Below, piece by piece: positions 1 through 7,781 of a stretch of DNA of 52,646 bases; position 1 is the stretch's first letter, and every line of letters starts with the position of its first letter. Made by a program: the position numbers and the translations under genes. Under the pieces are notes generated by a model. That model did no database searches and was not told the DNA's origin. It saw only the letters and a program-made list of their open reading frames with translations. Source of the stretch: Nitrospira sp. (GTDB taxonomy: Bacteria > Nitrospirota > Nitrospiria > Nitrospirales > Nitrospiraceae); assembly GCA_020846195.1 (NCBI GenBank), contig JADLEJ010000002.1:1-52646 (forward strand), written 5' to 3'.

Positions 1-2154
1 CTGAGTCTCAAGGCCGGTGATCCGTATACGCCGGAAACGGTGCGCGGCCAGATCAAGATACTCTATGACACGGGGTTTTTTGAGGATGTGCAGGTTGAAA
101 CGGAAGCGGGTGAGGGGGGTACGGCGGTGGTGTTTGTCGTGCGGGAAAAACCCTTCATTACTGAAATTGTGTATGACGGAAATGAAAACCTGAGCGACGA
201 TAAACTCAAAGAAAAGACGACGATCAAGGGCCAATCGTTTCTGGATCAGCAGCAGGCCAAAGAAAGCGCGGAGAAAATTCGTCTCGCCTATCAGGAGGAC
301 GGGTATTATAACGCGCAGGTGATTCCGGTCGTGCAGACGCTGGATGAAGACCGCAAGCGCCTAACCTTCTTTGTGAAGGAAGGGGACAAGGCCCGGGTGA
401 AGACCGTCGTCTTTGAAGGCATGCGCGCGGCGACGAAAGAAGAAGTTTTCAAGGTCACGGCGATACGCGAGTGGATTCCCTGGTATGGGCTCTTCACGCA
501 ATTGAAGCTGCCGTCGTTCGTATCGGATGCCGGCATTTTGAAGCAGGATGAGCTGGCGAACGATGTCGAACGGGTGAAGGAAATCCTGCTGAATAAGGGT
601 TACCTCAATGTGCAGGTCGGCGTGCCTACGGTGGAGCTCACAGAAGATAAGAAGTGGTTTGTCATCACGTACAACGTGTCGGAGGGAGAGCCCTTCACGG
701 TCTCGGAAGTCGGCTTTCGCGGGTACACTGTTTTCGAAGAAGCGGAGTTGCGGGAGAAGTTGAAAATCAAGGATGGCGAAATCTTTCAACGGGCCAAGAT
801 TCGAGACGAAATCACCCGTCTCACGGACATGTATGGCAGCAAGGGGTATGCCTTCGCCGATGTCGTGCCGAACGTGAACCCGAACAATGACGAACGCACG
901 GCCAGCATCATTCTCAGCATTAAGGAAGGCGAGATGATGCGGATCCGGCAGATCAATATCCTCGGCAACGACAAGACCCGCGATAACGTCATTCGCCGGG
1001 AAATTCGTGTTGATGAGCAGGACGTCATCGATACCCCGTCGTTGAAGCGGAGCTTTCAGCGGTTGAACAACCTGAACTTTTTCGAGACGGTTGAAATTCT
1101 TCCGGCGCAAGTCGATGCCGACAAGGTCGATCTGAATGTGCGGGTCAAGGAAAAGCCGACCGGCCAGTTCAGCATCGGCGGCGGATTCAGCACCTTGGAC
1201 AAGCTCGTCGCCATTGCCGATATCACTGAAGGAAATCTTGGTGGGAGTGGCTACATGGGCCGTATTCGCGGCCAGCTTGGACAACAACGGTCTCTCGGAT
1301 TGATCACGTTCCGCAATCCCTACTTGAACGACAGCCTGACGTCGGTGCAACTCGATATTTATCGCAGCATGACGAACTATATTTCCTATTTCGAGGAAAA
1401 ATCTGGAGGCAGCGTCACGTTCGGCCGATGGTTGTCCGAGTATGTCACGGGAAGTGTCAGCCTCGTGGCGGAACAATTGAACTTCAAGGATCCTCAGCCG
1501 GGGCTTTGTCCGGATCTCTTGCCGCTGATTTGCCGGCAGCTCGGCAGTCAAACCACGACGGGATTTCGCACGACGTTGTTCAGGGATACCCGGGACTATT
1601 ACTTGGACCCTCGGACCGGCTGGCGTGTCGGCGGCGGCGTCGACTACGGCACGCCGATGCTTGGCGGTTCCAATAACTTTGTGAAGTACCATTTCGATGT
1701 GAGTAAATACACGCCGTTGCCGTTCGATACACGTTTCTCGGTTCGGGCCCGTTTCGGCGCCGTTGAAGGCATCGGCGGGAAGCCGATCCCGCTGACCGAG
1801 CGGTTTTTCGTCGGCGGTATCAACACCATGCGTGGATTTGTCTTTGGCAAGGCGGGGCCGGTCGTGCCTGATTTGTATACGATCATCGGAGCTTCAAAGC
1901 AGTTGATCTTCAACTTCGACTATATCTTTACGATTTCGGCCGATGCCAAGCTCAACGGTGTGATCTTCTTCGATTACGGGAAGGGTTTCGATGACAATGA
2001 AAACTTCTCGCTGAATCTGAGGAAGTCGGCCGGTATCGAAGGGCGGTGGATTTCCCCCTTTGGCCCGTTGCGCGTTGCGTACGGAATCAATCTCTCTCCA
2101 CGGCAGGGAGAACGGACGGGCGTGTTCGAGTTTACGATCGGGTCGCTATTCTAA
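1..2154 (+). CDS. bamA: Outer membrane protein assembly factor BamA (5' partial)
   Basis: The frame is open from base 1, so the true start lies upstream; the GTG at 40 is an internal valine codon. The 717 visible residues hold POTRA repeats (for example the LYDTGFFEDV segment near the left edge) up to about residue 360, then a 16-strand-type barrel domain. The protein ends in phenylalanine (TIGSLF), the usual C-terminal signal of outer-membrane barrels. BamA inserts beta-barrel proteins into the outer membrane. It heads an envelope block with skp, fabZ and the lpx genes, an arrangement common in Gram-negative bacteria. The next gene starts 28 nt after the stop. Identification is firm; only the missing signal peptide and part of POTRA1 cannot be described. 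Confidence 0.95.
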   Translation: MSLKAGDPYTPETVRGQIKILYDTGFFEDVQVETEAGEGGTAVVFVVREKPFITEIVYDGNENLSDDKLKEKTTIKGQSFLDQQQAKESAEKIRLAYQEDGYYNAQVIPVVQTLDEDRKRLTFFVKEGDKARVKTVVFEGMRAATKEEVFKVTAIREWIPWYGLFTQLKLPSFVSDAGILKQDELANDVERVKEILLNKGYLNVQVGVPTVELTEDKKWFVITYNVSEGEPFTVSEVGFRGYTVFEEAELREKLKIKDGEIFQRAKIRDEITRLTDMYGSKGYAFADVVPNVNPNNDERTASIILSIKEGEMMRIRQINILGNDKTRDNVIRREIRVDEQDVIDTPSLKRSFQRLNNLNFFETVEILPAQVDADKVDLNVRVKEKPTGQFSIGGGFSTLDKLVAIADITEGNLGGSGYMGRIRGQLGQQRSLGLITFRNPYLNDSLTSVQLDIYRSMTNYISYFEEKSGGSVTFGRWLSEYVTGSVSLVAEQLNFKDPQPGLCPDLLPLICRQLGSQTTTGFRTTLFRDTRDYYLDPRTGWRVGGGVDYGTPMLGGSNNFVKYHFDVSKYTPLPFDTRFSVRARFGAVEGIGGKPIPLTERFFVGGINTMRGFVFGKAGPVVPDLYTIIGASKQLIFNFDYIFTISADAKLNGVIFFDYGKGFDDNENFSLNLRKSAGIEGRWISPFGPLRVAYGINLSPRQGERTGVFEFTIGSLF

Positions 2155-2182
2155 TGGTCGATGGAAGGGCAGCGTGACAACA

Positions 2183-2740
2183 ATGGTCGCAATGAGGGAT
2201 CGGCGGCGGAATCTGTGTGCGGCGCTTCTCACCGTCGTATTTCTTGTCGTCAGCGGATGTGCGGGAGCGGGTGCCGGCGCCAAAGTCGAGGGAAAGATCG
2301 GAGTCTTAGACCCCGCCAGAATTTTGTCCGATACCAACGCGGGGAAAAAAGCCAAGGATCATCTCGCGGCGTTTTCCAAGAATCGACAGACGCTGATCGA
2401 GCTCGATGAAAAAGAGCTGCGCCGAATGGAGGAGGATTTCGTCAAGCAGGCAAGCGTGCTCAGTCCTACGGCGAAGCGCGAGCGGGAGGAATCGTTTCGC
2501 CGGCGCATGCAGGAGTACCAGCAAAAGGTGGCGGAGCTGAACCGGGAAGTGCAGGAGAAGCAAAAAGATGTGATGGACGGGTTTCGCGACAAGATCGAAG
2601 CGGTGGCCGGCAAGGTGGCCAAGCGGCTCGGGTTGCAGATTATCGTGGACAGCAGCAAGGGCGGGATTACGCTCTATCGCGAAGATGCGCTCGACATTTC
2701 AACTCAGGTGATCGAAGAGTTCAATCGGGACTATCCCTAG
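2183..2740 (+). CDS. Skp/OmpH-family periplasmic chaperone, predicted lipoprotein
   Basis: This 185-residue protein has an arginine-rich start, a hydrophobic stretch and a lipobox (VSGC, Cys about residue 26), so it should be lipidated. The mature part begins with an OmpH-like segment (KIGVLDPARIL) and continues as long charged alpha-helical coiled coil with many K/E/R/Q, then a short beta tail. Skp holds unfolded outer-membrane proteins in the periplasm for BamA. The start is uncertain: ATG 2183 is chosen, but GTG 2174 sits closer to the GGAAGGG at 2163-2169, and ATG 2192 is also possible. A second family member follows 18 nt downstream. A membrane-anchored Skp differs from the soluble enterobacterial protein. 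Confidence 0.85.
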   Translation: MVAMRDRRRNLCAALLTVVFLVVSGCAGAGAGAKVEGKIGVLDPARILSDTNAGKKAKDHLAAFSKNRQTLIELDEKELRRMEEDFVKQASVLSPTAKREREESFRRRMQEYQQKVAELNREVQEKQKDVMDGFRDKIEAVAGKVAKRLGLQIIVDSSKGGITLYREDALDISTQVIEEFNRDYP

Positions 2741-2758
2741 CAGGAGGAGAGAGGGCAT

Positions 2759-3301
2759 ATGAAACAGCAGCGCGTGGTCGGGATGCTCGGGGTGCTGGTG
2801 GCGAGCCTGGGGTTCGCCTGGACGGCCGTTGCGGCGGAGGCGTTCAAAGTTGGTGTGATGGATCAGCAGGCGGTGATGGAGCAATCCAAAGCCGGCAAGC
2901 GGGCACTGGAGGAAATGAAGAGCTATTCGCTGACCCGGCAGAAGATTGTGAATGCCGACGATCAGGAGTTGAAGGATATGGAGCTGTCGCTTCAGGATCC
3001 GAACAGCAAATTGAGCGAGCCGGCCAAGCAGGAAAAACAGGACCAATTCAGGACGAAGCTGGAGGCCTATCAGCGCCGGCTGGCCGACTTTAACCGGGAA
3101 GTGCAGCAGAAACAGCGCGAGATGGTGACGGAGTATGCCAAGAAGATTGCGGCGGCCGCGCAGGCGGTGGCGCAGAAGGAGGGCTATCAAGCCATTCTGG
3201 ACAAGGGCAGCGATGCCATGGTGCGGATTGTGTTGTATCATCAGCCTGCGTTGGACATGACGGATCGGATCGTGAAAGAGTTCGATAGCCAGAATAAGTA
3301 G
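2759..3301 (+). CDS. skp: Skp/OmpH-family periplasmic chaperone, soluble paralogue
   Basis: The 180-residue product has a Sec signal peptide that should be cut after AVAA (about residue 26). The mature N-terminus (FKVGVMDQQAVM) matches the OmpH pattern and is followed by a coiled-coil region rich in Q, K and E. This is the expected layout for Skp, a trimeric holdase that delivers barrel proteins to BamA. A strong AGGAGGAGAG ribosome site precedes the ATG. It follows a lipoprotein paralogue with the same layout, so this is a tandem pair. The next gene is fabZ, with no lpxD in between. Confidence 0.87.
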   Translation: MKQQRVVGMLGVLVASLGFAWTAVAAEAFKVGVMDQQAVMEQSKAGKRALEEMKSYSLTRQKIVNADDQELKDMELSLQDPNSKLSEPAKQEKQDQFRTKLEAYQRRLADFNREVQQKQREMVTEYAKKIAAAAQAVAQKEGYQAILDKGSDAMVRIVLYHQPALDMTDRIVKEFDSQNK

Positions 3302-3334
3302 CGTGGCGTGACGGGGAACAGAGGAGGCAACGGC

Positions 3335-3790
3335 ATGGCAGTGATGGAACAGGCAGAGATTCAAGCATTGCTCCCGCACCGGTATCCGTTTCTGTTGGTC
3401 GATCGGGTGCTGGAGTTGGATCCCGATCGTCGTATTGTGGCGATTAAGAATGTGACGATCAATGAGCCGTTCTTTCAAGGTCATTTCCCCGGGCGGCCGG
3501 TGATGCCGGGAGTGCTCATCTTGGAAGCGATGGCGCAAGTCGGCGGCGTGCTGGCGTTTAAGTCCGTGCAGGTGACCGGCCGGCCGGTCGTGTATCTGAC
3601 CGGCATCGATAGCGCGAAGTTCCGGAAGCCGGTGGTGCCGGGGGATCGCCTGCGGTTCGAGGTGGATGTGGTTAAGAAGCGGGCGCCTTTCTGGAAGATG
3701 CAGGCCAAGGCCTATGTCGACGACGATGTGGTGTGCGAAGCGGAAGTGACAGCGATGGTGACGGAAGAAAAGACGGAGTCGCGCCCATAA
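3335..3790 (+). CDS. fabZ: (3R)-hydroxyacyl-ACP dehydratase FabZ
   Basis: FabZ dehydrates beta-hydroxyacyl-ACP in fatty acid elongation and competes with LpxA for hydroxyacyl-ACP, which explains its place next to lpxA. The 151-residue protein shows the family motifs [11 protein letters not shown] (residues 15-25) and [11 protein letters not shown], with catalytic His50 and Glu64 (LILEAMAQ). ATG 3335 is chosen over the upstream GTG at 3308 because AGAGGAGG lies about 6 nt before it and the length then matches the family. The hot-dog fold is complete. It is 24 nt upstream of lpxA and probably cotranscribed. Confidence 0.96.
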   Translation: MAVMEQAEIQALLPHRYPFLLVDRVLELDPDRRIVAIKNVTINEPFFQGHFPGRPVMPGVLILEAMAQVGGVLAFKSVQVTGRPVVYLTGIDSAKFRKPVVPGDRLRFEVDVVKKRAPFWKMQAKAYVDDDVVCEAEVTAMVTEEKTESRP

Positions 3791-3814
3791 CGGGGCCATT
3801 TGCGGAGGTCTGGT

Positions 3815-4630
3815 GTGCAGATTCATGCGACAGCAATAGTGCATCCGGGTGCGAAATTGGCGGAGGATGTGGCCATCGGGCCGTTTTGCCTGATCGGCGA
3901 GCACGTCTCGATCGGGAAGGGGACCAAGCTGCTCTCCCATGTGACGGTCGATGGGTGGACTGAGATTGGCGAGCGGAACGAGCTGCATCCCTTTTCGTCC
4001 ATCGGCGGCCCGCCTCAGCACTTAGGGTATAAAGGTGAACCGACCAAGGTGGTCATCGGCGACGACAATATCCTGCGGGAATATGTCACGGTCAATCGAG
4101 CCACGGTGCAAGGCGGAGGTCTGACCTCCATCGGCAACAAAAACTTTCTGATGGCCTATGTGCATGTCGCTCACGACTGCCGCCTGGGAAATCATCTGAT
4201 CTTGGCGAATGCCGCCAGTCTGGCTGGGCACATCACGATCGGCGATCATGCCATCATCGGCGGGTTGACGGGCGTGCATCAGTTCGTGCGCATCGGCGCC
4301 TATGCCATGGTGGGAGGCTGTTGCGGCGTCGTGCAGGATGTGCCGCCGTTTACCAGGGCTGCCGGCGGGTATCGGTCGAAACTCTACGGATTGAACTCGA
4401 TTGGCTTGCGCCGCCACGGATTCTCCGGCGAGCGGATTTCGGTCTTGAAGAAAGCCTACGATTTGCTGTTCCGCGAGGGCCATCGATCCGCCGAAGCGAT
4501 CAAGCTGGCGAGGGCGGAGTTCAAGGATCACGCGGATGTCGCCCAGATCCTGACCTTCATGGAAGCCACCAAGCGTGGAACTTCCCGTTCAATTGGGAAG
4601 GACCAGGGCGATGAGGATGAATCCGCGTGA
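3815..4630 (+). CDS. lpxA: UDP-N-acetylglucosamine O-acyltransferase LpxA
   Basis: LpxA carries out the first step of lipid A synthesis, moving a hydroxyacyl chain from ACP to UDP-GlcNAc. The 271-residue product begins VQIHATAIVHPG and contains left-handed beta-helix hexapeptide repeats, then an alpha-helical C-terminus. Catalytic His120 lies in YVHVAHDC, equivalent to E. coli His125. The glycine that helps set acyl length in E. coli (Gly173) appears kept in AAGGYR, although the loop is one residue longer. A GTG start at 3815 is chosen: it is 6 nt after GGAGG and gives the usual N-terminus, whereas the TTG at 3800 would add five residues. The stop overlaps the next gene by 4 nt (GTGA). Confidence 0.96.
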   Translation: MQIHATAIVHPGAKLAEDVAIGPFCLIGEHVSIGKGTKLLSHVTVDGWTEIGERNELHPFSSIGGPPQHLGYKGEPTKVVIGDDNILREYVTVNRATVQGGGLTSIGNKNFLMAYVHVAHDCRLGNHLILANAASLAGHITIGDHAIIGGLTGVHQFVRIGAYAMVGGCCGVVQDVPPFTRAAGGYRSKLYGLNSIGLRRHGFSGERISVLKKAYDLLFREGHRSAEAIKLARAEFKDHADVAQILTFMEATKRGTSRSIGKDQGDEDESA

Positions 4631-5475
4631 CCGCCGCACTGCCCACTGACGATAAGCGTATCGGGCTGATCGCCGGGAACGGACGCTTTCCGATCATCTT
4701 TGCCGACAATGCCAAGAAGATGGGGTATTTTGTGTCGGCCGTCGCCCATGTCGGAGAAGCGGAACCGGAGCTGGAGCAGCATGTCGATAGCATCCATTGG
4801 GTGAAGATCGGCCAGCTCGGCAAGTTGATCAATGCCTTCAAGAGCGACAACGTCCGGCGTGTCGTCATGCTCGGCGGGGTCAAGAAGACCCATGTCTTTA
4901 CGACGGTGCGGCCTGATTTCAGAGCGCTGGCTCTGTTTGCGCGGGTCGCGCTCTGGAAGGACGACGACATCCTCCGGGAAATTGCGGCGGAGATCGAGGG
5001 GGAAGGGATTACGATTTGCGAGTCCACCTTCGGCCTCGAAGGGATTCTGGTCGAAGAAGGGAGCTTGTCTTCCCGCGAACCCACGAAAAAGGAATGGGAG
5101 AATATCCGGTATGGCTGGGAAATGGCGTACGAAATCGGCCGTCTGGACATCGGGCAGTGCGTGGTCATCAAAGATAAAGTCGTGGTGGCCGTGGAAGCGG
5201 TTGAGGGCACCGATGGCGCGATCAAGCGGGGCGGAGAATTGGCGAAAGACGGCGCCGTCGTGGTGAAACGCTGCAAGCCGCAGCAGGACCTTCGGTTCGA
5301 TCTGCCGGCCATCGGGCCGCGCACCATCGAGGTGATGGCGTCGGTGAACGCGACGGTCCTCGCCGTGGAAGCCGGGCGAACCGTGATGCTGGACCGGGAG
5401 TTGTTGTTGGAGAAGGCGCGCCAGGCCGGTATTGCGGTGGTCGGGATCAAGTATCTTGAACCGATCAAATCGTAA
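4627..5475 (+). CDS. lpxI: UDP-2,3-diacylglucosamine pyrophosphatase LpxI
   Basis: The 282-residue protein belongs to the LpxI (formerly DUF1009) family, which hydrolyses UDP-2,3-diacylglucosamine to lipid X, the step done by LpxH in E. coli. Family features are the N-terminal GLIAGNGRFP (residues about 13-22), the central VVMLGGVKKTH and the C-terminal VEGTDGAIKRGG segment followed by FDLPAIGPRT. It starts with a GTG that overlaps lpxA by 4 nt, pointing to coupled translation. lpxB follows after one intervening gene, which supports the assignment. The 149 nt downstream hold a large inverted repeat. Confidence 0.94.
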   Translation: MTAALPTDDKRIGLIAGNGRFPIIFADNAKKMGYFVSAVAHVGEAEPELEQHVDSIHWVKIGQLGKLINAFKSDNVRRVVMLGGVKKTHVFTTVRPDFRALALFARVALWKDDDILREIAAEIEGEGITICESTFGLEGILVEEGSLSSREPTKKEWENIRYGWEMAYEIGRLDIGQCVVIKDKVVVAVEAVEGTDGAIKRGGELAKDGAVVVKRCKPQQDLRFDLPAIGPRTIEVMASVNATVLAVEAGRTVMLDRELLLEKARQAGIAVVGIKYLEPIKS

Positions 5476-5479
5476 CAGG

Positions 5480-5593
5480 ATGCTCAAGCAGGCCGTTCAG
5501 CCAGGCCGCGGCGAGCGAAGGGGCGAGGCGTACGCGCCGGTACGTTGAGTCTCTGAGTGAAGCGAGAGCGCCGCTGGCGGATTGCTTCAGCAT
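5480..5593. repeat. Imperfect inverted-repeat element in intergenic DNA
   Basis: The 149-nt gap after lpxI is almost filled by a structured element. The left arm at 5480-5501 (ATGCTCAAGCAGGCCGTTCA plus GC) pairs imperfectly with the right arm at 5573-5593. Inside is a perfect CGTAC (5529-5533) / GTACG (5540-5544) hairpin with a 6-nt loop, and the motif family GCGAGCGAAG / GAAGCGAGAG occurs on both sides. It has no T-tract, so it is not a standard terminator. Its layout fits a REP/BIME-like dispersed repeat. Copy number cannot be seen in this window. Confidence 0.6.
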
Positions 5594-5624
5594 TCGACTC
5601 AGTGAGCGAGAGGACGCGCATTTA

Positions 5625-6575
5625 GTGAAGAAATTGCGGGCAGGCGTCATCGGTGTCGGTCATCTGGGGCAGCATCATGCGCGCCTCTATGCATCCATCC
5701 CCGGCGTGACGCTCGCCGGCGTCACCGATCAAAGTTTCGAACGCGCGCAAGAAATTGCCGGACGACATGCCGCGCAAGCCTATCCCAATCCTGAAGACCT
5801 CTTGAACGATGTCGATCTCGTCAGTGTGGCGGTGCCGACCTCGTCGCACTATGCCGTGGCCAAACAATGTCTTGAGGCCGGCAAGCATGTGTTGGTGGAA
5901 AAGCCCATTGCGGTGCAGCCAGCCGAGGCGCATGAATTGGTGGCGTTGGCAAAGATGAAGGATTGCCGGTTGCAAGTCGGGCATAGCGAGCGGTTCAATC
6001 CAATCATGCGGCTGATGCGGTCGCACATCCAGCGCCCGGCGTTTATCGAGGGGCATCGGCAGGGCAGTTACAGTCCGCGCGGGACGGACGTCGATGTCGT
6101 GCTGGATCTCATGATTCACGACCTCGACCTGGTGTTGTCTTTCAATCCTGGTCCGGTTGAAGAGGTTCGCGCCTCCGGGATGGCGGTCCTCTCCCCGACC
6201 ATCGATATTGCCCAGGCGCGGATTCAGTTCCGCGGCGGCTGTGTGGCGAACCTTACGGCGAGCCGCATCTCGACCAATAAGATGCGCCGTCTGCGGTTGT
6301 TTCAGCGAGAAAACTATCTCTCGATCGATTTTCAAACCCGGCAAGCGGTGATCGTCCGGCGCCGCGCCCTGTCCGGCGCACCGCCGGAATTGGACACCGA
6401 ATCCTTTCAGGGCAATGCCGATGAGCCGCTCAAGCTCCAGTTGGAATCCTTTGTCCAGGCCATTCAAAACGGATCGCGGCCTGAGGTCTCGGGAGAGAAC
6501 GGCGCCGCCGCGCTGGAGGTGGCGCACCAGGTGCTGGCCGCGGTGGCGGAGCATGCCGCGCGTCAATCCTTCTAG
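5625..6575 (+). CDS. Gfo/Idh/MocA-family oxidoreductase, possible GnnA-like UDP-sugar dehydrogenase
   Basis: The 316-residue protein has an N-terminal Rossmann fold (GVIGVGHLGQHHAR, residues 7-20), the family EKPIAV motif near residue 93 and a C-terminal alpha/beta domain with a DLMIHDLDLVL segment. The family oxidises sugar hydroxyls with NAD(P). Its place between lpxI and lpxB resembles GnnA of Acidithiobacillus ferrooxidans, which oxidises UDP-GlcNAc at C3 for 3-amino lipid A and is encoded between lpxA and lpxB. No GnnB-like transaminase lies beside it, so that role is inference. The GTG start has only a weak GAGAGG site 11 nt upstream. The 72-nt gap to lpxB holds a small AGGCCG/CGGCCT inverted repeat (6578-6596). 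Confidence 0.75.
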   Translation: MKKLRAGVIGVGHLGQHHARLYASIPGVTLAGVTDQSFERAQEIAGRHAAQAYPNPEDLLNDVDLVSVAVPTSSHYAVAKQCLEAGKHVLVEKPIAVQPAEAHELVALAKMKDCRLQVGHSERFNPIMRLMRSHIQRPAFIEGHRQGSYSPRGTDVDVVLDLMIHDLDLVLSFNPGPVEEVRASGMAVLSPTIDIAQARIQFRGGCVANLTASRISTNKMRRLRLFQRENYLSIDFQTRQAVIVRRRALSGAPPELDTESFQGNADEPLKLQLESFVQAIQNGSRPEVSGENGAAALEVAHQVLAAVAEHAARQSF

Positions 6576-6647
6576 CCAGGCCGTGCCGGCCGGCCTCGCG
6601 ATCTGTGCGATTCAGCGTAACCCGGTTCTCACTATGAGAGATTCTCG

Positions 6648-7781
6648 ATGCCGCAGATTTTGATCGTAGCCGGGGAAGCGTCCGGCGATCTTCATGGCGC
6701 CAATCTAGCCCTAGCGCTCCGCGAACTCGATCCCACCGTCCGGCTCGTCGGCGTCGGCGGGGTGGCGATGAAAGCCGCGGGCGTGCGGCTCGTGGAAGGG
6801 TTTGGGCACCTCGATGTGATGGGGATCGTCGGGTTCTCGGCCTTGCGCGCGATCATCCGCCGGTTTGCCGCCATGCGCCGGTTGCTCAGGTCGGAACGGT
6901 GGGATGCCGTCGTCTTTATCGACAACCCCGGGCTCAATCTGCGCTATGCCTGGTTTGCCAAGTCGGCCGGGCTGCGGGTGATCTATTATATTGCGCCGCA
7001 GATCTGGGCCTGGCGGCCGGGCCGCATGAAGTATATTCAACAGCGCGTCGATCAGGTGATGGTGATTTTGCCGTTCGAAGCCGAGCTGTATCGCAAAGTC
7101 GGCTTGCCCTGCACCTTTGTCGGCCACCCGCTGCTCGATGCCGTGGCCCCGCAGTACGATCGGGCGGCGTTGCGCGAACGGTTTGGGCTGAAGCCGGCGA
7201 GCCGGGTGATTGCGCTGCTGCCGGGCAGCCGGTCGGCGGAAGTGCGGCTGCATCTCCCGATCCTTCTGGAAGCGGCAGAGCGGTTGTTGCGCGACGATCC
7301 GACCATGCAGTTTCTGATGGCGCAGGCCTCGACGATTGCCGACAATCTGATTCGTCCGCTGCTGGACAAGAGCTCCGCGCCGGTGACTGTGGTTCCGGAG
7401 CAGGCGAGCGAGGTTATGGCGGCGGCCGATCTTATTTGTGTGGCATCGGGGACGGCGACGTTGCAGGCGGCGGTTGTGGGGACACCGATGGTGCTGTTCT
7501 ATCAGGCGCATTCACGGTTGACCTATCGGCTGGCTCGGCTGCTGATTCGAGTGAAGTGGATCGGGTTGGTGAATCTGGTGGCCGGCCGGACTGTGGTGAC
7601 GGAATTAATTCAGCATGAAGCCACGGGGGCGAGGGTGTATCATGAAGTCCGCCGGTTGTTGGATGACCGTGCCGCGTATAATGAGATGAAGCGAAGTCTG
7701 CAGGCCGTGAAAGCCAGTCTCGGACAGCCCGGCGCTTCACACAGAGCCGCCCAGGTGGTACTAGACGCATGTCGAGCCTAG
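6648..7781 (+). CDS. lpxB: Lipid A disaccharide synthase LpxB
   Basis: LpxB joins lipid X to UDP-diacylglucosamine to make the tetraacyl disaccharide 1-phosphate at the inner membrane face. The 377-residue protein has the GT19 marks GEASGDLHG (residues 9-17), APQIWAWRPGR (near 120), GHPLLD and LLPGSRSAEV, plus the late ASGTATL and PMVLFYQ segments. Length is normal. It begins at an ATG after a 72-nt spacer and overlaps msbA by 13 nt, so the disaccharide synthase and the lipid A flippase are coupled. Confidence 0.96.
   Translation: MPQILIVAGEASGDLHGANLALALRELDPTVRLVGVGGVAMKAAGVRLVEGFGHLDVMGIVGFSALRAIIRRFAAMRRLLRSERWDAVVFIDNPGLNLRYAWFAKSAGLRVIYYIAPQIWAWRPGRMKYIQQRVDQVMVILPFEAELYRKVGLPCTFVGHPLLDAVAPQYDRAALRERFGLKPASRVIALLPGSRSAEVRLHLPILLEAAERLLRDDPTMQFLMAQASTIADNLIRPLLDKSSAPVTVVPEQASEVMAAADLICVASGTATLQAAVVGTPMVLFYQAHSRLTYRLARLLIRVKWIGLVNLVAGRTVVTELIQHEATGARVYHEVRRLLDDRAAYNEMKRSLQAVKASLGQPGASHRAAQVVLDACRA

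Noticed and set aside
361..1692. Long antisense open frame (443 codons) over bamA
   Set aside because: It is a GC-driven shadow of a certain gene, with no ribosome site or family motifs.
2699..4021. Long antisense open frame (440 codons) over skp-fabZ-lpxA
   Set aside because: Covers three certain genes and is rich in His/Arg/Leu, as expected for a shadow.
6578..6596. AGGCCG/CGGCCT hairpin before lpxB as a terminator
   Set aside because: No T-tract follows and lpxB continues the same pathway, so read-through is expected.
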